From BJGN01 sp041159865 (GTDB taxonomy: Bacteria > Bacteroidota > Bacteroidia > Chitinophagales > Saprospiraceae), in NCBI GenBank assembly GCA_041159865.1, contig JBEAXK010000139.1, positions 1 to 64,000 of the forward strand: a stretch of 64,000 nucleotides of DNA, written 5' to 3'. Position 1 is the stretch's first letter, and every line of letters begins with the position of its first letter. The notes under the pieces are model-generated. The model made no database searches. It was not told the DNA's origin and saw only the letters and a list, made by a program, of their open reading frames with translations. The position numbers and the translations under genes were made by a program. Positions 18,027 through 27,446 of the stretch are shown in pieces.

Positions 18027-19292
18027 AATGGCGTGTCCAATGGCACAGGAAAGGCATAACCTTTTATCACAATATTCATTCTTCAAGTGAATTAAACTTT
18101 GGCTTTCAGCGGCTGAAACGGGTATTATGCCCATATTCTTCCAATTTCGAATCAAGATATTATCTTCAGCATCTAGATCATTTAATAATTCGAGTGCTCG
18201 CGCTTTCACATCAGGCAGATGGTTTATTTCAGCAAAGAGAAATTGAAATGGAATGACAAAATTTATAGCAATCCGCTGTATTAAATCTAACCCGGCAGCC
18301 GCACTGTTTTGGGTTGTTTTTTTGCCAAATCTAAAATGATTTTTCCAGTATAAGGAAGTACGAATATCAAAAAAGGAGTACAATTCAGTTTTACTGCTAA
18401 GGGCAATAAGCTTACTTTTGAGGTGTTCTGTTTGAAATATAAAACCGGCTAATGCTGCCATTCTCTTTTCTGGAAAGCCTGATGGTCTCATGCGCATATA
18501 ACGCCATTGACCTTTAGGGATTGGAGTCAGATTTAATTTTTGTTTTTGAAAAATATACTCATTTTTCAACTGAAGCTGATATTCATCCGTTATCAAATCA
18601 CCGTCTTCACCCAGAAGATTAGCCTGGCCAAATAAAATGGCCTCTATCTGGAAAAGATTTTGTAATCGTTGCAGTTTTTTAATATCAAGAGTACGGGCTA
18701 CCTGCATAAATGGTTCCGTATTGACTCTAAGGCCAATATTATAGGCAAGGCGCTGAAAAGCAAGTTGTTCCCAGTCTCCATTCAGCATTAAAAAATGTTC
18801 TTTTAAGATAGCTGTTTTTACCTCTATGCGCTCTACCGAGAGTGTTTCCAGCCACTTACGTTTTGTAAGAGGTGAAACATAAGGCCAGTGGAAGGAACAC
18901 GGAAGAGTTTCTTTTATAGCAATGAGCTGATGGAATAAATGTGATAAATTGGGAAAAATGCGGTCTTTTAAAATCAAACAAGGTATTTCAGACCCGTCTG
19001 TACGAAAAATTTTAACCGTTTCTTCATAGACAACATGAAGAATTACATTATTGTAATGTAAATGACCAGCATGTCCATGTTTAACCCAATCGGTAGTTGT
19101 CAGATGTATTTCAACCTGTCCAACCCATTTTATATCATCTAAAATAAGATGGGCTTCATAAAAATCGGGTCCTGCATGACTATTTAACTTTCCCACTCTT
19201 AAAATGGTTAATGCTTGACCTTGGGTAGTTATTAAGGAATGTGTATTAAACTGCTGGTACTGCCATACAAAATGGAGGAAATCTTCACGCAT
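18003..19292 (-). CDS. DUF2851 family protein
   Basis: A 429-residue protein recognised by its N-terminal pattern (FLHFVWQYQQFN, then GKLNSHAGPDF and QVEIHLTTTDWVKHGH). No signal or membrane segment is seen, so it is probably cytosolic. It has conserved Cys near the C-terminus (CDKRLCLSCAIGHAIL), which could bind a metal. The family is widespread in Bacteroidota and of unknown function. The EIHL-x-DWxxH pattern resembles nuclease-like folds, but this is only an impression. The tail overlaps the convergent nucleotidyltransferase gene. Confidence 0.85.
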   Translation of the reverse strand: MREDFLHFVWQYQQFNTHSLITTQGQALTILRVGKLNSHAGPDFYEAHLILDDIKWVGQVEIHLTTTDWVKHGHAGHLHYNNVILHVVYEETVKIFRTDGSEIPCLILKDRIFPNLSHLFHQLIAIKETLPCSFHWPYVSPLTKRKWLETLSVERIEVKTAILKEHFLMLNGDWEQLAFQRLAYNIGLRVNTEPFMQVARTLDIKKLQRLQNLFQIEAILFGQANLLGEDGDLITDEYQLQLKNEYIFQKQKLNLTPIPKGQWRYMRMRPSGFPEKRMAALAGFIFQTEHLKSKLIALSSKTELYSFFDIRTSLYWKNHFRFGKKTTQNSAAAGLDLIQRIAINFVIPFQFLFAEINHLPDVKARALELLNDLDAEDNILIRNWKNMGIIPVSAAESQSLIHLKNEYCDKRLCLSCAIGHAILRGNTWN

Positions 19293-19365
19293 GATTATTT
19301 ATTTTGCTGTAATTTCTTCCTATTTGTATAGAGTTCAAAGGACAAAAAACGGAAAATCCGACTTA

Positions 19366-20019
19366 TTAAGAAGTAGTCATTTCAGCAAAATGATAAACAT
19401 GAACCCCTGGTTTATTCAAAACTGCTGCCTGATACATAGATCTGGCCACTTGTGAAGCTTCAATGGGTTTGTAAATAGAGGGAATTAAAAAAGTGAATGG
19501 TTTCATGAGGATAGTTGAAATTTTTTCTCCCAATCTAAATTCTTTTCTGTCTCCCAATAATAAAGATGGACGAAATATAGAGATTGAATCAATCTCTTTT
19601 TTCATAACAACCTCTTCAACTTCACCTTTTAAGGAAAGGTAGAAATTATTGCTTTTACTGTCTGCGCCAACTGAGGAGACGAGTAAAAAGGTAGTACACC
19701 CATTTTCTTGACAAAACTGAGCTGCTTTTACGGGAATATCGTAATCAATTTTTCGATATTCAGTGAGGTTCCCCTTTACTTTTTTTTGAGTTGTACCTAC
19801 AGAACAAAATACAACACTGCATAAGCTTAACGCTTTTTTAAAAGCATCGTCGTTGTTAAAATCTATAACAATATTTTTAATCCTTTTAGCGTCATTGCTT
19901 AATTTATGCCGTGTAATCAGATAGATATCAGCAAAGTGGTTGTCCTTTAAAAGCAAGGACAAAAGTTGGTTTCCGATTAAGCCTGTACTTCCGATGACAG
20001 CTACATTTTTCTTTTCCAT
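19366..20019 (-). CDS. NAD(P)-binding atypical SDR (HTATIP2-like)
   Basis: A 217-residue Rossmann-fold protein with GSTGLIGNQLL (residues 10-20) as the dinucleotide-binding loop and the later segments SSVGADSKSNNFYLSLKGEVE and FRPSLLLGDR, typical of atypical short-chain dehydrogenases related to HTATIP2/TIP30. The usual YxxxK appears as Tyr-x3-Lys in the FYLSLKGEVE block. The substrate is unknown. It is monocistronic, between DUF2851 and the divergent sterol-desaturase gene. Confidence 0.8.
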   Translation of the reverse strand: MEKKNVAVIGSTGLIGNQLLSLLLKDNHFADIYLITRHKLSNDAKRIKNIVIDFNNDDAFKKALSLCSVVFCSVGTTQKKVKGNLTEYRKIDYDIPVKAAQFCQENGCTTFLLVSSVGADSKSNNFYLSLKGEVEEVVMKKEIDSISIFRPSLLLGDRKEFRLGEKISTILMKPFTFLIPSIYKPIEASQVARSMYQAAVLNKPGVHVYHFAEMTTS

Positions 20020-20109
20020 AAAATAATCAGGGTAAATTTATTGCAATGTAATTGATTATTATGTTAAAGAAGTTTACATTTATATAATTTACTAAAATTT
20101 TGAAAATAC

Positions 20110-21375
20110 ATGAGGGGTCAATTAGGGAATTACGGAACCATTCTAATGTTTATCATTCCAATTTTCCTGCTTTTTATTTTTTTAGAGAAAGCATATGCAT
20201 GGTACTTTAAAAAGGTACCATTTAAACAAATGGATTTGATTTCAAGTCTTAGTGCGGGTTTTTCTAATTCTATTAAAGACTCATTAGGAATTGTATTTGT
20301 GATAGTTTCCTATGGTTTTATGGTTTCAAAACTAGCCATATTTGAAATAAAATCGACTGTTTTTCTATATTTCAGCGCATTTATAATTCTTGATTTTTAT
20401 GGTTATTGCACCCATAGATTAGCCCATTCCATTAATTTTTTCTGGAATAAACATGCTATTCACCATAGCAGCGAAGAATTTGATCTTGCCTGTGCCTTGA
20501 GGCAACCTGTCGCTCAATTCGTGAATTTATTCACCTTTATATTATTGCCTGCAGCTATATTAGGTATACCAGTGAAAGTTATTGCTATGGTAACACCCAT
20601 TCATTTTTTTCTTCAATTTTGGTATCATACGATTCATATTGGCAAACTGGGTTTTCTTGAAAAGATTATAGTCACTCCTTCACATCATAGAGTACATCAT
20701 GCCATAAATCCGGTTTATTTAGATAAAAATCATGGGCAGATTTTTATTTTATGGGATAAACTGTTTGGTACCTTTCAGGAAGAATTAGATGAAGTTCCAC
20801 CGGTGTATGGTATTACCAGGCCAATGAAAACCTGGAACCCAATCAGGATTAATTTTAAACATCTCACCTTATTAATTCAAGATGCTATTCATACTAAAAG
20901 CTGGAAAAATAAGTTGGTTATCTGGTTTAAACCTACGGGGTGGAGACCTGAAGATGTGATAGAAAAATATCCAGTTGAGAAAATAAAGGATCCTTATCAG
21001 TATGTTAAATACGAAACATCTTCCTCCTCTTTATTAATGGTTTGGTTATGGTTTAAGGTAGTTCTAACCTTAATATTTATGTATCACTTATTCGGAAACT
21101 TAGCAGTAATTGGTAAGCCTGATATACTTGTATATGGTCTTTTTTTAATACTAAGCATTTATGCCTACACGGAATTGATGGATGGTAATAAGGATGCAGT
21201 ATTGTGGGACATATTAAAAGCAATTGCAGGAATAATAATTTTGATAAAAATGGATGGATGGTTTGGAATAAGGGGTATTTTTTCCTTGCTTATTTCATTT
21301 TATCTCCTTATTTCTGTTGTAGCAACCTACTATTTTACCTTTCTCGATAAAAAAAGAATGTCACTGAATGTTTGA
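20110..21375 (+). CDS. Sterol desaturase/fatty acid hydroxylase family protein
   Basis: A 421-residue integral membrane di-iron enzyme. Histidine motifs HRLAH (102-106), HAIHH (115-119), and SHHRVHH (191-197) plus His208 supply the expected eight or more metal ligands. Membrane helices precede and follow the catalytic part; about 130 C-terminal residues add further helices not found in short hydroxylases. Family members hydroxylate or desaturate lipids such as sterols, carotenoids (CrtZ-like) or fatty acids, and the substrate here cannot be told. It converges with folA with 18 bases between the coding regions. Confidence 0.85.
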   Translation: MRGQLGNYGTILMFIIPIFLLFIFLEKAYAWYFKKVPFKQMDLISSLSAGFSNSIKDSLGIVFVIVSYGFMVSKLAIFEIKSTVFLYFSAFIILDFYGYCTHRLAHSINFFWNKHAIHHSSEEFDLACALRQPVAQFVNLFTFILLPAAILGIPVKVIAMVTPIHFFLQFWYHTIHIGKLGFLEKIIVTPSHHRVHHAINPVYLDKNHGQIFILWDKLFGTFQEELDEVPPVYGITRPMKTWNPIRINFKHLTLLIQDAIHTKSWKNKLVIWFKPTGWRPEDVIEKYPVEKIKDPYQYVKYETSSSSLLMVWLWFKVVLTLIFMYHLFGNLAVIGKPDILVYGLFLILSIYAYTELMDGNKDAVLWDILKAIAGIIILIKMDGWFGIRGIFSLLISFYLLISVVATYYFTFLDKKRMSLNV

Positions 21376-21393
21376 GAAATAGGATAAATATCT

Positions 21394-21891
21394 TTAACCT
21401 ATGCGATCATAGATGAGAAATTGACTTTGAAACTTATTTTTTTCATCTGGGATGTTTTTAATCTCAGAAATACATTTCCATTCGTTATCGTTCCATTCGG
21501 GAAAAAAGGTATCGGCATCAGAAACCTCCAGATTAACTTTAGTGATATACATCCGATCCCAAAGAGGGGCAGATTGTTTATAAATCTGACCTCCTCCAAT
21601 GATAAAGGTTTCCGTTTCGCCTAGTCCCAATGCCAAATCTAAAGCTTCATTTATGGAATGAACAGTGTGGAATTGCGAAGAAATAAGGAAAGGGTCTGAG
21701 GTAATAACAATATTATTTCTTTTTGGCAGTGGTTTTCCAATAGAATCATAGGTTTTACGTCCCATAACAACGGTATGACCTATGGTTAAATCTCTGAAAT
21801 ATTTTAAATCTACAGGAAGATACCAGGGAATCATGTCATTTTCACCGATAGCGTAATTATCAGAAATAGCTACAATGGCAGAAATTCGCAT
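21394..21891 (-). CDS. folA: Dihydrofolate reductase
   Basis: Reduces dihydrofolate to tetrahydrofolate with NADPH. At 165 residues it is a standard chromosomal DHFR: GENDMIPWYLPVDL holds the substrate-binding Asp28, MGRKTYDSIG is the cofactor loop, and FIIGGGQIY the glycine pair. I place the start at ATG 21891, two bases after the stop of the capA-like gene (TGA-AA-ATG); an in-frame TTG two codons earlier is less likely. It is the last gene of the mre cluster. No thymidylate synthase is nearby. Confidence 0.95.
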   Translation of the reverse strand: MRISAIVAISDNYAIGENDMIPWYLPVDLKYFRDLTIGHTVVMGRKTYDSIGKPLPKRNNIVITSDPFLISSQFHTVHSINEALDLALGLGETETFIIGGGQIYKQSAPLWDRMYITKVNLEVSDADTFFPEWNDNEWKCISEIKNIPDEKNKFQSQFLIYDRIG

Positions 21892-21893
21892 TT

Positions 21894-23066
21894 TCAATTT
21901 ATTTTTTGAGTTTCCATTTTCATCACCATAGGAAGGACTAAATTGGGAAAGACTGGTTTTTCATTAATCCCGTATTTAGAAAGAATAGGTTTAATAATTT
22001 TCAAATCTTGTTTTAGTTTAGTTTTTAGGTATGCGGGAATAGGAAATGGGTCCCTTTCTGTTAACTCACTAAACAAAGTAGCAGGTAGGGTGTAATATTT
22101 TACAGAGGTCGGTGTTCTGTGTACATATCTAAAAACAGGGATATGTTGAGTTCGGGTTATACAGGTGGAACCAAAAGGTAGTTCTTTTTCCATTTCCACT
22201 TCTAAAATAGCCCCAATATCGGTATATGTTTTTATCTGCCCGGAAATAAAATTTCCAAGCGAGTAAGCAACAACGGTTATTTCACCTTTTCTGGATGGCT
22301 CTGTCTGAGTAATTTCCTCAATAGATTGAACGACATGGGGATGAGAACCAATAACCAATTTAGCTCCCCAGCCGAATAATTTTTGAGCCAGTTGACGTTG
22401 GTAGGAGGTTTCCACCAATTGATATTCATTACCCCAGTGAACTAAAACAATAATAGCATCTGGATTAAAACCTCTGGCTTTTTGCATATCTAAAGCGATT
22501 TGTTTTTCATCTATTAAATTCACGATGACGGGAGCCTTAGTTGGTATGCCATTTGTTCCGTAGGTATAATTTAGAAATGCCAGTTTAAAATTGCCATGTT
22601 GAATCAATAAAGGATAGTTTTGAGACTGGTCCAGACTATCTAAAAAGGTTCCCGTTTGGTAAAATCCTAATTTTCGAACGGTATGAATCGTGTTTTCAAC
22701 GCCCGTTTTCCCAGCGTCATTGGAATGATTATTTGCTGTAACAAGCAAATCGAAGCCGGCTTCTTTTAAGGCAATGGCAACAGAATCAGGACTCCGAAAT
22801 TGAGGATAACCAGAATAAGGAGGTTTCCCTGGAAGCGTAAATTCTAAATTTCCTATAGCTAAATCGGCCTGTTGTAAAATTGGTGCTACATATTTAAAAC
22901 AATGTCTGTAGTCATAGGTTCCATCAGTTAACAAAGCAGCCTTAATCTGGGTACTATGACCCATGATATCACCTGCAAATGCAAGTTTTATTTTTTCGGT
23001 AAATGTTTGTGCATTTAACCTTAAGTTAAATGGAATAATTATAAGCAGAAGGAAGAAATTTTTCAT
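21894..23066 (-). CDS. CapA-family (PGA_cap) metallophosphatase-like protein
   Basis: A 390-residue protein with a signal peptide and the CapA/PgsA-like fold: FAGDIMGH near residue 30, GNLEFTL, TANNHSNDAGKTG and IGSHPHVVQSIE. These residues resemble metallophosphoesterase sites. CapA homologues take part in poly-gamma-glutamate capsule formation, but most Bacteroidota members are uncharacterised envelope proteins. Its ATG shares one base with the PBP2 stop (TAATG), so it is translated with the rod-shape genes. That suggests a role in wall synthesis or remodelling. No capB or capC gene is present, so capsule synthesis is unlikely. Confidence 0.85.
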   Translation of the reverse strand: MKNFFLLLIIIPFNLRLNAQTFTEKIKLAFAGDIMGHSTQIKAALLTDGTYDYRHCFKYVAPILQQADLAIGNLEFTLPGKPPYSGYPQFRSPDSVAIALKEAGFDLLVTANNHSNDAGKTGVENTIHTVRKLGFYQTGTFLDSLDQSQNYPLLIQHGNFKLAFLNYTYGTNGIPTKAPVIVNLIDEKQIALDMQKARGFNPDAIIVLVHWGNEYQLVETSYQRQLAQKLFGWGAKLVIGSHPHVVQSIEEITQTEPSRKGEITVVAYSLGNFISGQIKTYTDIGAILEVEMEKELPFGSTCITRTQHIPVFRYVHRTPTSVKYYTLPATLFSELTERDPFPIPAYLKTKLKQDLKIIKPILSKYGINEKPVFPNLVLPMVMKMETQKIN

Positions 23067-24919
23067 TAGGGTTTGACATTTAATAAATTAGCTTCCATCA
23101 TCCTTTTCTCTAAGTTCTTCCTTTCCTCCCCTCTAATCTCACCTTTTAAATATTTTTCAATAATGAGACTTGCTATTGGCGTTGCGAAAGTACCTCCAAA
23201 TCCGGCATTTTCAATATACACAGAAAGAGAAATTTTAGGATTTTCCCTGGGTGCGAAACAAAAGAAGATAGAGTGATCTTTACCTTGCGGATTTTCAGCT
23301 GTTCCTGTTTTTCCACAGACTGGAATATCAGGAATAAAACCACTTCTTGCCGTTCCTGCTAAAAGAGCTTTTTCCATTCCATCAATTACTGGTTCAAAAT
23401 GTTCCGTTTTTATCCCCGCATTAATTTTAGTTCTATATTTTAAGGGAATTTGCTGGTCTGAATCCTTGAAGCCTTTGACCAAATGAGGTGTAAAATACCA
23501 TCCTCTGTTTGCAATCATTGCAGCTGCATTTGCTAATTGAATATTAGTTGCCAGTAATTCACCCTGACCAATGCCAAGGGAACGAATCCAAACTGAGTTC
23601 CAGCGTGGATTTTTAAACCAATTGGTAAAAAAAGCAGAGCTGGGATAATTTCCTGATTTCTCACCTGGAAAATCGATATCCAGTTTTCTGCCTAATCCAA
23701 ATCTATCTAAATAGCTGTTCAGGGTATCTAAACCTCTGGAAGGATTGTAAAATCCATATTTGTCGACCAGTTCTCTAAATACAGTCACAAAATAAGCATT
23801 ACAAGAATGTTGGATACCAGCTGAAACTGATTTGCAGGTTGTATGCCTGTGGCATCCAGTTAGGCGCATACTTCCATAGTAATAGGCACCATTACAAGGA
23901 ATGGTTCTATTGGGCCTTAAGGTTTCTTTTTCAAGTGCTACCAGAGCAAGGAGAGGTTTGAATAGTGAACCTGGTGGATACTGAGCACTTGTTGAGCGGT
24001 CAAAAAGCGGTAAATCTTTATTTAATTGGAGGGACTGAAAAACTTTACCTCGGTTTGGATTTGTGATGGCCATTAAAGAAGGATCATAACCAGGAGATGT
24101 AACCAAGGCTAATATTTCTCCGGTTTCAGGTTCTATGGCAACAATAGCACCTCTTTTATTAACCATTAATGATTCAGCATATTCCTGAAGTTTGATATCG
24201 AGCGATGAAATTAAATCCTTTCCTGATAAGGCTCTGGTATCTAATAAACCATTTTTAAATACCCCTTCCTCACGTCCAAGATTATCTTTTAGAATATACC
24301 GGTATCCTTTTGATCCGCGCAATTCCTCCTCATATGCTTTTTCTAATCCTGAAGCTCCAACATAATCACCTGACACATAAGAACTGCCTGGTGTATTAAT
24401 TTCAATTTCGTTTACCTCTCTTATATAACCTAAAAAATGGCCAGCTGAATGAGAGGGGTATTCTCTAACATTCCTAATGGTGATGTCAAAACCTGGAAAA
24501 AGGTGAAGATTTTCCTGAAAGGCAGCATATACACTGGATGGAATTTTACTTAGAAAAAGAAAAGGTACATTTTTAGAAAATTGCCCACTTTTCCAGTCTT
24601 TATCCAGATTTTTTACAAAAGTTTCTTTGGAAATATGGAGTAACTGGCAAAATCTGGTCGTATCCATTCCAGGATCCATCCTTTTAACCGTTACCAATAA
24701 ATCATACATCGGGTTATTATAAACCAATAAATTATTATTTCTATCATAAATTAAACCTCTGGACGGATATTGAGTGTACCGTTCAACGACCATGGAAGAT
24801 GCCCTGTTCCTAAACCCCTCATCAATAACCTGGAGCTGAAGCGCTTTCGCTATCAGAATTAAAGAACCTATCAGGAAAATGATAAGAATGGTTGAGGATC
24901 GTGCTTTCTCTTTTTCCAT
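23066..24919 (-). CDS. mrdA: Penicillin-binding protein 2
   Basis: Transpeptidase of the elongasome that crosslinks side-wall peptidoglycan. A 617-residue product with one N-terminal membrane helix (residues 10-28), a PBP dimerisation domain (about 45-215) and the transpeptidase domain. Catalytic motifs are Ser318-x-x-Lys321 (SLFK), Ser372-Cys-Asn374 and Lys537-Thr-Gly539. All three are intact. The gene begins 16 bases downstream of mreD and overlaps the capA-like gene by one base, firmly inside the mre operon. The segment CNGAYYYGSMRLTGCHRH carries extra Cys/His, as in other MrdA proteins. Confidence 0.95.
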   Translation of the reverse strand: MEKEKARSSTILIIFLIGSLILIAKALQLQVIDEGFRNRASSMVVERYTQYPSRGLIYDRNNNLLVYNNPMYDLLVTVKRMDPGMDTTRFCQLLHISKETFVKNLDKDWKSGQFSKNVPFLFLSKIPSSVYAAFQENLHLFPGFDITIRNVREYPSHSAGHFLGYIREVNEIEINTPGSSYVSGDYVGASGLEKAYEEELRGSKGYRYILKDNLGREEGVFKNGLLDTRALSGKDLISSLDIKLQEYAESLMVNKRGAIVAIEPETGEILALVTSPGYDPSLMAITNPNRGKVFQSLQLNKDLPLFDRSTSAQYPPGSLFKPLLALVALEKETLRPNRTIPCNGAYYYGSMRLTGCHRHTTCKSVSAGIQHSCNAYFVTVFRELVDKYGFYNPSRGLDTLNSYLDRFGLGRKLDIDFPGEKSGNYPSSAFFTNWFKNPRWNSVWIRSLGIGQGELLATNIQLANAAAMIANRGWYFTPHLVKGFKDSDQQIPLKYRTKINAGIKTEHFEPVIDGMEKALLAGTARSGFIPDIPVCGKTGTAENPQGKDHSIFFCFAPRENPKISLSVYIENAGFGGTFATPIASLIIEKYLKGEIRGEERKNLEKRMMEANLLNVKP

Positions 24920-24935
24920 AACCTGATAATTTTGA

Positions 24936-25457
24936 TTAATCTAAAGGGTTTAAAATAATCATGATTAAAAAAATAAAAAGGTTTGACAGGAACCAGCTTA
25001 AAAGCGTTTTTATCACTATTGCCCCTAAAAATAAGGGAGTAAAAACTTCCATGGAAAAATAAAACAGAATATGTGTAAAGGAAAGTATACTCATGTAAGA
25101 TGCAAACCAAGGCCATTTAAATCTTTTCAAGGTTGGACTATGTAGTTTATCATAACCACCTCTTGGTTCTAATAACCGTAAAATAAATGGTCTGATTGCC
25201 ATGGTAAATACAGATGCTCCAGCATGAAGACCAGGTGATTGCAAGGCGAAATCCACAATTAAGCCACTACCAAAAGCAAGTAAGTATTGAAATTCTCTGG
25301 GTGTGCGAAAGGGTAATAATAAGTAAGCGAGGGGAAAAACAAAAATATCAATATAATAAGGGCCTAATGGACCAAGGTGAATTTGACTAAAAATAATTAG
25401 CTGGACCAACAATAATAAAATAAACCGGATGCTATTATTTAACAGGGCAAGATTCAT
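24936..25457 (-). CDS. mreD: Rod shape-determining protein MreD
   Basis: A 173-residue integral membrane protein with about five hydrophobic helices and the motif GFVLPLAYLLLPF-like segment (FVFPLAYLLLPF) and FGSGLIVD. MreD is part of the MreBCD elongasome. Identity relies on size, topology and position between mreC and mrdA. Its ATG overlaps the mreC stop (ATGA), which indicates coupled translation. Confidence 0.9.
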   Translation of the reverse strand: MNLALLNNSIRFILLLLVQLIIFSQIHLGPLGPYYIDIFVFPLAYLLLPFRTPREFQYLLAFGSGLIVDFALQSPGLHAGASVFTMAIRPFILRLLEPRGGYDKLHSPTLKRFKWPWFASYMSILSFTHILFYFSMEVFTPLFLGAIVIKTLLSWFLSNLFIFLIMIILNPLD

Positions 25458-26290
25458 AGTGATTTTGTCTGTAGGTAGAGAGAATCTAGTGCAGGCGTTT
25501 CAAAATTAATGACAACATAAGCAAATTTTATTTTTGTCATATCTTGATAAAGTTTCACTTTTAGTTCATAGGTGCTGGAACCTGGAGGAATTCTTTTGTT
25601 TACAATCTTTCCCAATATTATCCCTCCTGGAAATAAGGTTGAATAACCGCTTGTTTCTACTGTATCACCCAGACGGATGGGTACATGCTTTGGAATATCC
25701 TCAAGTGTCATGTATCTTACGTCTCCATCATTTTTCCAAACCAAAGAACCAAAATACCCTTTATCTTTAATTCGGGCACTAATTTTAGTTTGGCTATTAA
25801 AAATGGACAGTACCGTTGTATAATTTTCATTTACAGCTTTAGTAATGCCGATGATTCCATTTTCACCAATGACACCTTGATTAACTTTTATTCCTGATTT
25901 TGTGCCTTTATTTAGAGAAAGATAGTTGTTTCTAAGAGAAATGGAGTTATTGATAACTTTTGTAGCGACTAAATTAAACAGATTATTTTTCTTAAGGATT
26001 GAATCCAGATCTTCAGTTTTTAACCCCTCTTTTTCAGCTAAATTAAATAATCTGGCTTTTAGTTTTGCATTTTCATTCAGTAAGAAAGTGTTTTGATCTC
26101 TTAAAGAAAAATAGTTACGAATCCCAGAAGCTTGATCAGTGATACTACCAGAAATAATATTGACTGTATTTTGATAAATTTTTGATTGTGAATCATTATA
26201 ACTGACAATAAGGTAAATGCTAATCCCTTCTAAAATTAGAAAAAGGACTAAGTTCCCTAATTCGGAAAACACCTTTGACCTAGGAAGCAT
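25454..26290 (-). CDS. mreC: Rod shape-determining protein MreC
   Basis: A 278-residue inner-membrane protein: N-terminal helix (about residues 10-28), a coiled coil (LLNENAKLKARLF region, about 70-85), and the beta-barrel periplasmic domain with GVIGENGIIG and GYSTLFPGGIILGKI. MreC connects cytoplasmic MreB with PBP2 in the periplasm. I place the start at ATG 26290; the in-frame TTG two codons before is less likely. The gap to mreB is 35 bases. Confidence 0.93.
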   Translation of the reverse strand: MLPRSKVFSELGNLVLFLILEGISIYLIVSYNDSQSKIYQNTVNIISGSITDQASGIRNYFSLRDQNTFLLNENAKLKARLFNLAEKEGLKTEDLDSILKKNNLFNLVATKVINNSISLRNNYLSLNKGTKSGIKVNQGVIGENGIIGITKAVNENYTTVLSIFNSQTKISARIKDKGYFGSLVWKNDGDVRYMTLEDIPKHVPIRLGDTVETSGYSTLFPGGIILGKIVNKRIPPGSSTYELKVKLYQDMTKIKFAYVVINFETPALDSLYLQTKSL

Positions 26291-26325
26291 AAGCAATCAT
26301 GAATACTTACCGTATTCCGGTTTAT

Positions 26326-27357
26326 TTAGACGCTTTTTCGATCTATTAGAAAGGTAAAGCGTTCTGTTTCTTTTAAAGCTATACCTGTACCACGAACCAC
26401 GGCGCGTAAAGGATCTTCTGCCACATGCACGTTTAATTTAGTCTTCATGGCTAATCTTTTATCTAACCCGCGTAAAAGTGCCCCACCACCTGTAAGATAG
26501 AGTCCTTTTTTATAAATATCAGACGCAAGTTCGGGTGGTGTGGCTTCTAAGGCTTTTAAAACAGCATCTTCTATTTTTGATACCGATTTGTCAATAGCTG
26601 AAGCAACTTCCCGATACGAAATCTTTATTTGTCTCGGAATTCCAGTCATAAGGTCCCGACCATTTACAGCATATTCTTCGGGTGGATTCTCTAATTCATG
26701 TAAAGCGGAACCCACATGAATTTTTACTTGTTCGGCAGTCCGTTCTCCAATAAGAATATTGTGTTGCCTTTTCATATATTGAATTATATCACCAGTCAGT
26801 TCGTCTCCTGCAATTCGAATAGATTGATCACAAACAATACCAGATAATGCAATAACAGCAATTTCAGTTGTACCGCCACCTATATCGATAATCATATTTC
26901 CTGTAGGCTCCTCCACATCGAGACCAATACCTAAAGCAGCGGCCATTGGTTCATGAATTAAATATGTTTCTTTAGAATCAACGTGGTCCGCAGAATCAAA
27001 AACCGCCCTTTTTTCTACTTCAGTAATTCCTGATGGAATACAAATAACCATTTTTAAATGGGAAAAAAACCGTTTTCTTTGGCCAATCATGTTAATCATT
27101 CCTTCGATCATGCTTTCGGCAGCCTGGAAATCTGCAATAACACCATCTTTCAAAGGACGAACTGTTTTTATATCATCATGCGTTTTTTCATGCATGTGCA
27201 TTGCCCTTGTGCCAACTGCAATAGTTAAACCAGTTTTTCTGTTTATAGCAACAATAGAGGGCTCATCAACAACGACTTCGCCGTTTTGGATAATTAATGT
27301 ATTGGCAGTTCCTAAATCTATGGCCAATTCTTGGCGGAAAAAACTAAAGAAGTTCAT
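26326..27357 (-). CDS. mreB: Rod shape-determining protein MreB
   Basis: Actin-like filament protein that guides side-wall synthesis, so the cell is likely rod-shaped or filamentous. At 343 residues it has the normal length: N-terminal amphipathic MNFFSFF for membrane contact, phosphate-1 loop IDLGTANTLI, phosphate-2 IDIGGGTTEIAV and the adenosine loop GGGALLRGLD. It is the first gene of the cluster mreB-mreC-mreD-mrdA-capA-like-folA. It has its own upstream region with a TAnnTTTG element. Confidence 0.97.
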   Translation of the reverse strand: MNFFSFFRQELAIDLGTANTLIIQNGEVVVDEPSIVAINRKTGLTIAVGTRAMHMHEKTHDDIKTVRPLKDGVIADFQAAESMIEGMINMIGQRKRFFSHLKMVICIPSGITEVEKRAVFDSADHVDSKETYLIHEPMAAALGIGLDVEEPTGNMIIDIGGGTTEIAVIALSGIVCDQSIRIAGDELTGDIIQYMKRQHNILIGERTAEQVKIHVGSALHELENPPEEYAVNGRDLMTGIPRQIKISYREVASAIDKSVSKIEDAVLKALEATPPELASDIYKKGLYLTGGGALLRGLDKRLAMKTKLNVHVAEDPLRAVVRGTGIALKETERFTFLIDRKSV

Positions 27358-27411
27358 CTGGTAAATTTATAGCAATAACCAATTTTCAATGAGAATAGTG
27401 TAAATCATTCA

Positions 27412-27419
27412 CAAATTTA
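27412..27419 (-). promoter_or_regulatory. Candidate -7 element of the mre operon
   Basis: TAAATTTG on the minus strand, about 55 bases before the mreB ATG, fits TAnnTTTG. A TTTG sits upstream (27436-27433) but with a short 13-base spacer, so the promoter is only weakly supported. Confidence 0.3.
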
Positions 27420-27446
27420 ATAATTATTTTGTCAAATTATGATAAA

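Noticed and set aside
21894..23066. Capsule locus suggested by the capA-like gene
   Set aside because: capB and capC homologues are absent and the gene sits in the cell-shape operon, so a poly-gamma-glutamate capsule is not supported.
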